23,729 nucleotides of DNA from a virus. The position numbers and the translations under genes were made by a program. Position 1 is the first letter of the stretch; each line of letters begins with the position of its first letter. The stretch lies in IMG/VR virus record IMGVR_UViG_3300002231_003432, positions 1 through 23,729 of that record; one strand, given 5' to 3'. Below the pieces are notes generated by a model. That model made no database searches, was not told the DNA's origin, and saw only the letters and a list, made by a program, of their open reading frames with translations. Shown piece by piece: positions 1 through 6,649 of this stretch.

Positions 1-1
1 A

Positions 2-559
2 ATGGCAACACTTGTTAACACTGTAAGAGAACATCTTAAGGAAGGTCATACAACACTAGTAGTAGTTCCAGGAATTCAACTAGTAGAACAAACATATACC
101 GATTTTTTATCTTATGGCATAGACAAAGAGATAATATCAAAATGGAGTGGAAATAATAAATACAAAAACACTCCAATAATTATAGCATCAAGCTCTATTT
201 TACAAAGTAAAAAAACCGACAAAACAACATATGAAAATACAGACTTATTATTATTTGATGAATGTTTAAAAAAGGGACAAAAACTAAGAACTGTTAACGG
301 GTTAAGAAATATAGAAGATATACAAATAGGGGATTTAGTTTTATCCTATAATGATAAGACAAATGTTAATGAATATAAAAAGGTAAACAAAACATATAAA
401 AACATGATAAAAAGTAAATCTTACAAACACTTTTTGAAAATAACATTAGAAAGTGGGGATAAAATAGAGGTAACACCAAACCATAAAGTTTTTACTAGGA
501 ACAGGGGATATGTAAGAGCAGACGAATTAAAAGAGGATGATGATATTAAAATACTTTAG
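2..559 (+). CDS. uvsW: UvsW-type DNA helicase, N-terminal part (5' truncated) fused to N-terminal half of a split intein
   Basis: The first 87 visible residues match the first RecA-like domain of a superfamily 2 helicase: a LVVVPGIQLVEQ strand (motif Ia region) and LLLFDE, the start of motif II. T4 UvsW unwinds branched recombination and replication intermediates and R-loops. At position 263 the reading enters an intein: Cys1 followed by about 98 residues with a block A-like start, a GDLVLSYND strand and a block B TPNH motif (TxxH). It ends at TAG 557-559, and further in-frame stops follow, so the intein really stops here. The rest of the helicase begins at 1482 and rejoins as DE|CH, restoring a DECH box. 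The true start and the Walker A motif lie upstream of the window; the apparent first Met is internal. Without trans-splicing this product would lack most of the helicase. Confidence 0.9.
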   Translation: MATLVNTVREHLKEGHTTLVVVPGIQLVEQTYTDFLSYGIDKEIISKWSGNNKYKNTPIIIASSSILQSKKTDKTTYENTDLLLFDECLKKGQKLRTVNGLRNIEDIQIGDLVLSYNDKTNVNEYKKVNKTYKNMIKSKSYKHFLKITLESGDKIEVTPNHKVFTRNRGYVRADELKEDDDIKIL

Positions 560-574
560 GTATTGTTCTAGTAA

Positions 575-591
575 ATTCAATCGAATTGAAT
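575..591 (+). promoter_or_regulatory. Inverted repeat upstream of the GIY-YIG endonuclease gene
   Basis: ATTCAAT (575-581), a 3-base CGA loop and ATTGAAT (585-591) form a perfect 7-bp inverted repeat in the only non-coding gap of the first fractured gene. It ends 10 bases before the endonuclease ATG at 602, where no clear Shine-Dalgarno is seen. It could be an RNA hairpin controlling endonuclease translation or a protein binding site. AT-rich palindromes also arise by chance. Confidence 0.35.
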
Positions 592-601
592 AAGTATTTA
601 T

Positions 602-1384
602 ATGAAAAGAAAATACTACATATATGTATATTTAGACACTAGAAAGGAAGGGAGTTTTGATTATAAAAACTATAAATTTGTTTTTGAACCATTTTATGTT
701 GGCAAAGGTTTTGGTAATAGAATGTATTCACATTTAAAGTTATTAGACGAATCAAATAAATTTAAAAATTCTATTATCAAAAAAATTTATAATAACGATA
801 AAGAACCAATAATTATAAAATTGTTTGATGGTTTAAATGAAAACGAAGCTTTAAGATTAGAGAGTGATATTATAAAATGTATAGGAAGACGAGATATGGG
901 GAATGGGCCTTTAACTAATTTAACAGATGGTGGGGAAGGTATATCTGGTTTTATTTTTACTGAAGAACAAAAGAGGCGTATGGGTAGATTAAAAAAGACT
1001 CTTTATTTAGGAGAAGGAAATCCATTCTATGGTAAACACCACACAAGTAAAACAAAAGAGAAAATTAGTAATGCACATAAAGGGAAAAAATTAACAAAAG
1101 AACATGTTAAAAAAATTATAAAACATTTGAATAATGGTTGTGGAGAAAAGAATAATATGTTTGGAAGAGTTGGAAAAAACAACCCAAAAAGAAAAACATA
1201 TAAAATAATCAATCCAAACGGAAAAGAATATGTTATATATGGCACAATATCACACGATATAAAAATTTTTTGTGATAAACATAATATATCTAAACGATCT
1301 TTATATAGGACACTTCAAGACTATAACTATAATATAACTAAAGGCAAAACAAAGGGTTGGAAACTTAGATATGTCCAAGATTAA
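602..1384 (+). CDS. GIY-YIG homing endonuclease with NUMOD3-type DNA-binding repeats
   Basis: This 260-residue protein starts with a GIY-YIG nuclease domain: YYIYVYLD at 5-12, FYVGKG at 31-36, conserved Arg40, a metal-binding Glu near 87 in LRLESDII, and a TNLTDGGEG segment near 105-113. Residues 139-163 (GNPFYGKHH then SKTKEKIS) are a NUMOD3 motif, with a degenerate second copy around 183-196. The C-terminus (200-255) looks like a helix-turn-helix DNA-binding module. Such SegA/I-TevI-like enzymes cut intein- or intron-free alleles to spread their element. The gene stands between the two halves of the uvsW intein. Its stop overlaps the next start by 14 bases (1371-1384). No strong ribosome binding site precedes the ATG, and an inverted repeat lies just upstream, so expression may be restrained. 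No in-frame link to either intein half exists. Confidence 0.88.
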   Translation: MKRKYYIYVYLDTRKEGSFDYKNYKFVFEPFYVGKGFGNRMYSHLKLLDESNKFKNSIIKKIYNNDKEPIIIKLFDGLNENEALRLESDIIKCIGRRDMGNGPLTNLTDGGEGISGFIFTEEQKRRMGRLKKTLYLGEGNPFYGKHHTSKTKEKISNAHKGKKLTKEHVKKIIKHLNNGCGEKNNMFGRVGKNNPKRKTYKIINPNGKEYVIYGTISHDIKIFCDKHNISKRSLYRTLQDYNYNITKGKTKGWKLRYVQD

Positions 1385-2263
1385 AAAAATAGAATACATA
1401 AATAGAAACAATGAAGATGTTTATAATATTTCTGTAGAGAGCAATCATAATTATTATGCTAATAACATTTTAGTTAGTAATTGCCATAAACTTAGAAAGG
1501 GAAATAAGATTAATAAAATTGTTTCTAATATAAAAACCAAACATAAATTTTCCTTCACTGGTACAATGCCAGAGAACAAGATTGATGAGTGGAACATCAT
1601 AGGTCAGTTCGGACCAATCCTAATGAGGAAAACCTCAAAAGAATTACAGAACGATGATTTTGTGAGTGATGCACTTGTACAAGTTCTTAGAATCAAATAC
1701 AAGAAACCTTTGGTCTATAAATATCAATCAACATTTCTAGACCCAACGGCAAGGTATGATGAAGAATGTGAGTTCATTTACAATCACCCCTATCGAAATA
1801 AGGTCATAGCAAAAGCTTAGCTCATAAGGTTAGCAAAAACATGCTTGTCTTAGTAGATAGGATTGAGCATGGTGAAACGTTGACAGCGGAAATAAAGAAA
1901 CATAGTAAGAAAAAGAAAGTGTATTTCATTCGCGGAAGTGTAGAAGTAGATGATAGGGAAAAGATTCGTAGAATCATGGAAACCAACGACAATGTCGTTT
2001 GTGTTGCCATAACATCTATTTTCAGTACTGGCATTAACATAAAGAATCTACATTACATCTTATTTGCAAATGCTGGCAAAGCCAAAATTAAGATAATCCA
2101 GTCAATCGGACGTGGATTGAGATTACATGAGAACAAAGACATGCTAATCATATTTGACATTAGCGATAGATTAGAGTATTCTAATAAACATCTATCTAAG
2201 AGGTTGTCTTTGTACAACAAGGAAAAGATTAAATATGCCATCGAAGAAATTATCGAAAAATGA
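1371..2263 (+). CDS. uvsW: C-terminal intein half fused to the C-terminal part of UvsW helicase (one frame change near 1812)
   Basis: Residues 1-37 are a C-intein: a DVYNISVE strand (block F) and NNILVSN (block G) before Cys+1. The helicase then resumes as CHKLRKGNK, followed by motif III SFTGTMP. The frame stops at TAG 1818-1820, but the protein clearly continues one frame over (LAHKVSKNMLVLVDRIEHG) with FSTGINIKN (motif V) and QSIGRGLR (motif VI), ending at 2263. One extra A in the run at 1811-1814 would restore IAKSLAHKV, so a one-base deletion in the sequence is the simplest reading; a real frameshift mutation or recoding is possible. The ATG at 1371 lies inside the endonuclease gene (14-base overlap) with GGAAA upstream, suggesting translational coupling. 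The 3' end overlaps gene 55. Confidence 0.88.
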
Positions 2264-2768
2264 TCTGAAAGAGATTAATGGAGCTTCGGCTTCAGCCAAA
2301 ACATCTGAGAAGGATTTCAAAGATGTAGAGAAGAAGCCTAGGAAGAAACGTGGTAGAAAAAAGAAGCAGAACTACGTAAATCCAGAAGTCTTCAAGAAGC
2401 AAATCATACAGTATTACGATGATGACATTATGACTAACGAACTTGGAAAGTCTATTAGTGATATCGCCAACAGACTTGGATTTGCTCCTAACTTCATAAA
2501 CTACACATACAAGGAAGAGATGGTAGGTGATGCGATAATCAAGATGATTAACGCGCTGAAGAATAAAAAGTATAACCCAGACAAAGGGAATCCGTTTTCC
2601 TATTATACTAAGATCGCGTACAACGCATTCTGTAATAGGATCAAGAAAGAGAAACGAACTCGTGAAGCGATTCTAGGTTATCAGACAGAAGTGTATGAAA
2701 CATTGATTCATACTGGAAATATGCCTGATGATCAATCCGATGAAGAAGAGGGAAACTATGATTATTAA
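2235..2768 (+). CDS. 55: Late-transcription sigma factor gp55
   Basis: This 177-residue protein is close in length to T4 gp55 (185), the small sigma factor that, with the gp45 clamp and gp33, directs host RNA polymerase to phage late promoters. It has a very basic N-terminal stretch (about residues 28-45, KKPRKKRGRKKK) followed by a core containing NPDKGNPFSYYTKIAYNAFCNRI, shortened here to its hallmark FSYYTKIAYNAF (about 121-132), which resembles sigma region 2 (promoter melting and core binding). The acidic tail DDQSDEEEG is at the C-terminus, where T4 gp55 binds the sliding clamp. The start ATG overlaps the end of uvsW by 29 bases, with AAGGAAAAG upstream as ribosome binding site. The gene is followed directly by gene 47. 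The call rests on the motif and on gene order uvsW-55-47. Confidence 0.85.
   Translation: MPSKKLSKNDLKEINGASASAKTSEKDFKDVEKKPRKKRGRKKKQNYVNPEVFKKQIIQYYDDDIMTNELGKSISDIANRLGFAPNFINYTYKEEMVGDAIIKMINALKNKKYNPDKGNPFSYYTKIAYNAFCNRIKKEKRTREAILGYQTEVYETLIHTGNMPDDQSDEEEGNYDY
2280..2293 (+). promoter_or_regulatory. UUCG-tetraloop RNA hairpin in the 5' part of gene 55
   Basis: GGAGC (2280-2284), loop TTCG, GCTTC (2289-2293) would fold as a five-pair stem with one G-U pair closed by C(UUCG)G, an exceptionally stable tetraloop known from T4 mRNAs. It lies 17 bases after the uvsW stop and inside the gene 55 coding sequence. No T-run follows, so it is unlikely to be a full terminator. It could affect mRNA stability or reading through the uvsW-55 border. 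Confidence 0.3.
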
Positions 2769-3810
2769 GGATGAACGAGTTGCACTAGTAACCGATCTTC
2801 ATATTGGCAAACATCAAAACAGTTCGAAGTGGCATAAGATAGCTTTGGACTTCGCCAAAGAATTTCGTGACAAACTGAAGGAAGACAAAATCAGAGATGT
2901 CATAATCTGTGGTGATGTCAACGATGATCGTAATGAAATCTCTGTGCAGTCAATGCACATAGTTAACGAAGTATTTCAGATTTGGAAAGACTTCAACATC
3001 AACATCATTGTTGGTAATCACGATGCTTACTACAAGAATCGCTCTGATGTAAATTCTCTATCTCTGTTTTCGGGATGGGATAACATCAACATCATAGATG
3101 AAATAACTGAGTACAAGATATTCGGAAAGAAACTTGTATTCTGTCCTTGGGGCGCGGATGTAGACCTAGTCACAAATTGTGACTACCTATTTGGTCATTT
3201 TGAAATCAACGGTTTCAATCTGTCTAAGATGAGGGTATGTGTTAAGGGTGTTGATTCAACAAACATTCTCAAGAAGGCACCGTTAACAATCTCAGGACAT
3301 TTTCATCTTAGAGAAGATAGGAAATACAAGAACGGTAGAATACTTTACCTTGGAAGTCCGTATGAATTGGATTGGGGTGATTGTGGAACAAGAACAAGAG
3401 GATTTTATTATTTTGATATACCAACTGGTGAGTATGAATTTATAGAGAACAAAACATCACCGAGGCATAAGAAGATTCGTCTGCTAGAAATAACTTCAGC
3501 AGGAAAAGTGACTGATGATATTAAGAAAGAGTTTGATGGTAATTTTGTGTCGTTCATAATTGATCAAGACGTTGATCCTGAAAAGTTACAGGACTTCATA
3601 CCATCACTCAATGCATACAACCCTCTTTCACTTAAAATAGAACACACATTAGAAGATAGGGTTACACTAGAGGCATCAGAGTTTAAGTTCACTGCTGTTG
3701 ATATACCAACATCTATTAGTGAGTTCATTAAGATGTCAGACTATACCAACAAGGAAGAGATTCTGGAAGAGACAAACGAACTATATTACAAATGTAAACG
3801 AGGTGAATAA
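2758..3810 (+). CDS. 47: gp47 recombination nuclease subunit (Mre11/SbcD family)
   Basis: gp47 is the metallophosphoesterase nuclease subunit of the gp46/gp47 complex, which resects DNA ends for recombination-dependent replication. The catalytic motifs are all visible counting from the ATG at 2758: DLH (13-15), GDVND (52-56), GNHD (86-89) and GHFH (180-183), with a further C-terminal domain. At 350 residues it is slightly longer than T4 gp47 (339). An in-frame ATG 30 bases upstream exists, but the ATG at 2758 has GAGGGAA at a good distance and puts DLH at the usual position. It overlaps gene 55 by 11 bases. In T4, gene 46 is its close neighbour; here gene 46 is 11.3 kb downstream, separated by an accessory island. 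Confidence 0.92.
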   Translation: MIIKDERVALVTDLHIGKHQNSSKWHKIALDFAKEFRDKLKEDKIRDVIICGDVNDDRNEISVQSMHIVNEVFQIWKDFNINIIVGNHDAYYKNRSDVNSLSLFSGWDNINIIDEITEYKIFGKKLVFCPWGADVDLVTNCDYLFGHFEINGFNLSKMRVCVKGVDSTNILKKAPLTISGHFHLREDRKYKNGRILYLGSPYELDWGDCGTRTRGFYYFDIPTGEYEFIENKTSPRHKKIRLLEITSAGKVTDDIKKEFDGNFVSFIIDQDVDPEKLQDFIPSLNAYNPLSLKIEHTLEDRVTLEASEFKFTAVDIPTSISEFIKMSDYTNKEEILEETNELYYKCKRGE

Positions 3811-3938
3811 TGAAAGAGAAATGTGTTAAGTGTGCTAAGACAACATGCAGGCTGCATCCTAAGTATCAGGCTAAGAGACAGCCAAGATGTGATTGCAAAG
3901 TGTGTTGGGAAATATGGGAGAAGAAGAAAAATGAATAA
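3810..3938 (+). CDS. Small Cys-rich protein, possible zinc-binding (42 aa)
   Basis: The ATG overlaps the stop of gene 47 (TAATG) and the frame stays open for 42 residues. The protein is basic and has six cysteines: a CVKC pair (5, 8), Cys13, and a CDCKVC cluster (27, 29, 32), with His16. Such spacing suggests a zinc-binding knuckle. The gene overlaps the next start by 8 bases (3931-3938), fitting a translated position in the operon. I do not recognise a family. It may bind nucleic acid or a protein partner; that is inference only. Confidence 0.6.
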   Translation: MKEKCVKCAKTTCRLHPKYQAKRQPRCDCKVCWEIWEKKKNE

Positions 3939-4775
3939 TAAAATAGGATTAGGTCTTATTACATGTAACGCCCAAGATCGATTAGAACAGAGCCTTCCTT
4001 GGTTCCAGAAGTAGATGAGATGGTCATCATTAACGATGGTACTCCATATGAGAATTCTGTGTATGGAGATAAGGAAGTTATTCAACATCCTAAGAACAAG
4101 GGTGTAGGAATTAGTAAAAATGATGCTATGCGCTATCTTGTACAGCATGACTGTTCACATATCTTCATAATGGAAGATGACGTTCTTATTCAGGATGAGA
4201 ATGTATTTGAGCAATACATTAAGACCGCAGAGGTAAGTGGTATCTGGCATATGAATTATGCGCTTCAGGGTCCAGCTAATAGAACACAGAAGGGCAATGC
4301 TCCTATGTTCATTCAGGAGAGAGCTAACTTCGACCAGGATTCACCACCAAACCCAAGACAGATCGTTGAATACGAAAACGGATTGGACGTAGCACTGTAT
4401 CCAAACTGTGTAGGTGCATTTTCATACTTCTTGAAGAGTGTCATCAAGCATGTTGGATATCATGACGAGCGTTTTCATAACGCATGGGAACATGTAGAGC
4501 ATACATACAGGATTATTAAGGCTGGTCTTCATCCTCCTTTCTGGTGGTTCGCTGATATCGCTGATAGTTGGAATTATCTTGACGATATCGAAGGATGTAT
4601 TGAGAATAGTGCCATCGCAAAGACAGAAGAATGGAATCAAAACCTACAGGAAGGAATGGCTTGGTACTCTCATAAACATGGTTGGATACCACAGCAGACT
4701 CCAGACACTCCACCACAAAACGTTATGGCTATTCTTGAAAACATTGAAAAGACATATGCAAGGAAAGTTTTGTGA
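3931..4775 (+). CDS. Glycosyltransferase, GT2-like (one frame change near 3998)
   Basis: The protein begins IGLGLITCNAQDRLEQSL, a GT-A nucleotide-sugar binding start, and continues with MVIINDGT, a GVGISKNDAMRYL segment and MEDDV (a DXD-type metal/nucleotide-sugar motif). Further on are aromatic-rich acceptor-side segments (FHNAWEHVEHTYRIIKAG, PPFWWFADIADSW). It would transfer a sugar from a nucleotide-sugar donor; the acceptor is unknown. The frame starting at 3931 stops at 4012-4014, while the rest runs in the next frame from about 3996. One missing C in the TTCCA at about 3992-3996 would restore LPWFPEVDEM, so a one-base deletion is likely. The ATG at 3931 overlaps the preceding small gene, with GAGAAGAAG upstream. 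This is the first gene of the glycan island. Confidence 0.75.
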
Positions 4776-5110
4776 GTCAACAAATAACTTTTCAAAAGAT
4801 AAGTATCAAACAAGGTACAAAGAGACTTAAGGCAAATTGGTCTGTAGATATTGAACAAGATTTAAAGTTGATGTATAATGTTGACATCACTCAAAATGTA
4901 GATATGAATCCAGAAGGTGTAAAGGTATATCCTTATGATCCTAACAATGAAAATAGATTCAAAAGAACTGAATGGAAATATAAGGTTGTTGGAACAGTAC
5001 AGAAAAACGGGAAGATTAAAATAGACAAGGATATTACAAAGAAGACCAAAAGGGAAAGAGTCATATCACGAAAGAGATTTGAGTCTAGATATTTCACAGA
5101 CGCATTATAA
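4772..5110 (+). CDS. Hypothetical protein (112 aa), GTG start
   Basis: The frame starts with GTG at 4772, overlapping the stop of the glycosyltransferase gene, with AAGGAAAG just upstream. The product is 112 residues, lysine-rich and hydrophilic, with an internal region rich in D, N and K (NVDITQNVDMNPEG, YPYDPNNENRF) and a basic tail. No signal peptide, membrane segment or recognisable catalytic motif is seen. It lies between a glycosyltransferase and a membrane-anchored protein. I do not recognise it; the open frame, the start overlap and the good ribosome binding site support a real gene. Confidence 0.6.
   Translation: MSQQITFQKISIKQGTKRLKANWSVDIEQDLKLMYNVDITQNVDMNPEGVKVYPYDPNNENRFKRTEWKYKVVGTVQKNGKIKIDKDITKKTKRERVISRKRFESRYFTDAL
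4851..4879 (+). promoter_or_regulatory. Possible sigma70-type promoter inside a small coding gene
   Basis: TTGAAC (4851-4856) and TATAAT (4874-4879) are separated by 17 bases. The site lies within the 4772-5110 gene and would read towards the membrane-anchored protein and radical SAM genes. In AT-rich coding DNA such matches can arise by chance. Confidence 0.3.
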
Positions 5111-5123
5111 AAGGAGAGTTAAG

Positions 5124-5477
5124 ATGAAGCAAAGAGTAATCAATGTAGCATTAATAATATTAGCGGTTTGTTGTGTTGAGATATTACTTAGTCCAATGGT
5201 TATACATGCATATAAGAAAACAGACACTGATCATGGATATAACCCTGCTACATGCACAATGGAAGTAAAGCGTGTGGTAAAAATCACTCCTGATGGGTAT
5301 GTTACTAAGCCCGCTGGTCCAGTATTTTCAGGAAAACAAGTAATAAACGAAGATGGAAAAGCTGAATTTCTTCTGCAAGCTGGAAGTGGTGATAGCTTGA
5401 CAACATTTGTTGTTGAAATAACATACGAAAACCTAAGTGTTGAAGTAGGGGAGGTTATAGTAACCAATGAAAGATAA
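5124..5477 (+). CDS. Small membrane-anchored or secreted protein, unknown function
   Basis: From the ATG at 5124 (AAGGAGAG at an ideal distance) the product has 117 residues. It opens with a short basic stretch and a hydrophobic segment (about residues 5-25, VINVALIILAVCCVEILL), a signal peptide or N-terminal anchor. The rest is polar, with beta-strand character and alternating valines towards the end (TTFVVEITYENLSVEVGEV), like a small extracytoplasmic beta-sandwich. The longer in-frame start at 5079 would put charged residues before the hydrophobic segment and lacks a ribosome binding site. The gene overlaps the radical SAM gene by 11 bases. It may sit in the host envelope; the function is not recognisable. 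Confidence 0.65.
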   Translation: MKQRVINVALIILAVCCVEILLSPMVIHAYKKTDTDHGYNPATCTMEVKRVVKITPDGYVTKPAGPVFSGKQVINEDGKAEFLLQAGSGDSLTTFVVEITYENLSVEVGEVIVTNER

Positions 5478-6649
5478 AGCAAAAGAGTGGTCTACCGAAA
5501 AGAAGTGGAATCCGTTTAACAGTTATAAGCTTCTGTCTCAAGTATATCGCTGGAAGTATATCGATAGGAAGAATAATAACAATATTCCTCAACCAAGCTT
5601 GGTGACGGTTGATCCAATCAACGCATGTAACTATAAATGTGAATGGTGTAATGCAAATAACATTCTAGAAAAGAATAGTACAAAGCTTTCAGATAAAACA
5701 CTCATGGATATTGCTGATTTTCTTCCACGGTGGCAAGGATCAGAGAATTGGCCTAGGGGAGTAGAGGCAATTTGTGTGGCTGGTGGTGGTGAGCCACTTA
5801 TGAATAAACACACTGGCAAGTTTATTAAGAAGTGTATTGAGAACAAAGTCGAAGTTGGCGTTGTAACCAACGGATCATTGATTGATAAAAACTTAGATGC
5901 CTTATCTCGTTGTACATGGGTAGGTGTGTCGGTAGATTGTGCTACACCAGACACAATGAAACAGATACAAAGGAGTTGATATGTTTGACAAAACCATGGA
6001 CAACATAAAGATGCTTGTTGATTATAGTCTAGAGAAGGCAACAATACTCTCATCCAGTCCTCAAGGATTCGGAGTGAGTTACAAATACCTTCTTAGTCCA
6101 GATAATGTCCATGAAGTTTATGATGCAGCAAAACTTGCAAAGTCTCTTGGCTGCAAAAACTTTCATATGCGTCCTGTCGGACTCCCTTGGGATCAAGTAG
6201 ACAGCAAAGATGTTAGCTGGTTAACATTTTCTGATTCTCAACTTGATGATTACAACAAGCAAGTTGACGCAGCAAGGGAATTGGAAGATGAAAACTTTGG
6301 TGTGTTTGGAATCACACATAAGTTTGATGATAAGTTTAAGATTTGCAATCAGTTTCATGACTGCCATGCAATTTTTATGACTGGTGTATTTATGCCATCA
6401 AATGATCGTGATCTTAAAGATGGTTTTGACTTCGGATTGTGCTGTGATAGACGTGGAGATAACAATCTTTTACTATGTAAAGATGCAACATCATGCAAAG
6501 AAGTAAAAGTAGCATGGGGTTCTGAAAAGCATTGGGAAGTATATGACAAGATTGAAGTGAATAAGTGCCCACGTTGTACCTATCAGCCACATAATCAAAT
6601 ATATGAACATGTCATCCAAGCTGATTGTATGAACTACAAGTTTATCTAA
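5467..6649 (+). CDS. Radical SAM protein with Cys-rich (SPASM-like) C-terminus (one frame change near 5970)
   Basis: The N-terminal part carries the radical SAM cluster motif CxxxCxxC (Cys54, 58, 61 in NACNYKCEWCNAN) and the SAM-binding GGGEP at 106-110. The C-terminal part has many cysteines (CNQFHDC, GLCCDRRG, NKCPRC, ADC), typical of auxiliary iron-sulfur cluster domains such as SPASM. These enzymes use a 5'-deoxyadenosyl radical to modify peptides, sugars or other substrates; the substrate here is unknown. The frame breaks at TGA 5977-5979 and continues one frame over. Deleting one base around 5968 restores QIKGVDMFDKTMDNI, so a one-base insertion is the simplest explanation. Start ATG 5467 has GGGGAGG upstream. 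Its position among glycosyltransferases suggests a role in sugar or glycoconjugate modification. Confidence 0.85.

Larger units (their letters stand above)
263..1481 (+). mobile_element. Split intein with embedded GIY-YIG homing endonuclease gene, inserted in uvsW motif II
   Basis: The element spans the N-intein (263-556, Cys1, TPNH block B), a 42-base spacer, the GIY-YIG endonuclease gene (602-1384) and the C-intein (1371-1481, 37 residues, ending VSN before Cys+1). Removing it joins codon GAA (260-262) to TGC (1482-1484), giving FDE|CHK, the helicase DExH box. The halves are in different frames and separated by several stops, so splicing must be in trans. The penultimate intein residue is Ser instead of the usual His. 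The element looks more AT-rich than the flanking helicase code, as expected for a recent arrival. This matches the published fractured-gene arrangement. Confidence 0.9.

Noticed and set aside
602-1384. Contiguous intein with an internal endonuclease domain
   Set aside because: At least four in-frame stops separate the N-intein from the endonuclease, the C-intein is in another frame, and both have their own starts.
1716-1723. TATAAATA, the T4 late promoter sequence, inside uvsW
   Set aside because: It is made of Tyr-Lys-Tyr codons in the helicase, no gene start follows at a useful distance, and such octamers are expected by chance in AT-rich coding DNA.
1805-1825. Programmed -1 frameshift in uvsW
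   Set aside because: There is no X-XXY-YYZ slippery heptamer or clear downstream structure; with seven other indels in the window, a base missing from the A-run is simpler.
3786-6053. Minus-strand open frames such as 3786-4148 and 5631-6053
   Set aside because: They lie opposite clear + strand genes, have no ribosome binding site or recognisable domains, and all supported genes are on the + strand.
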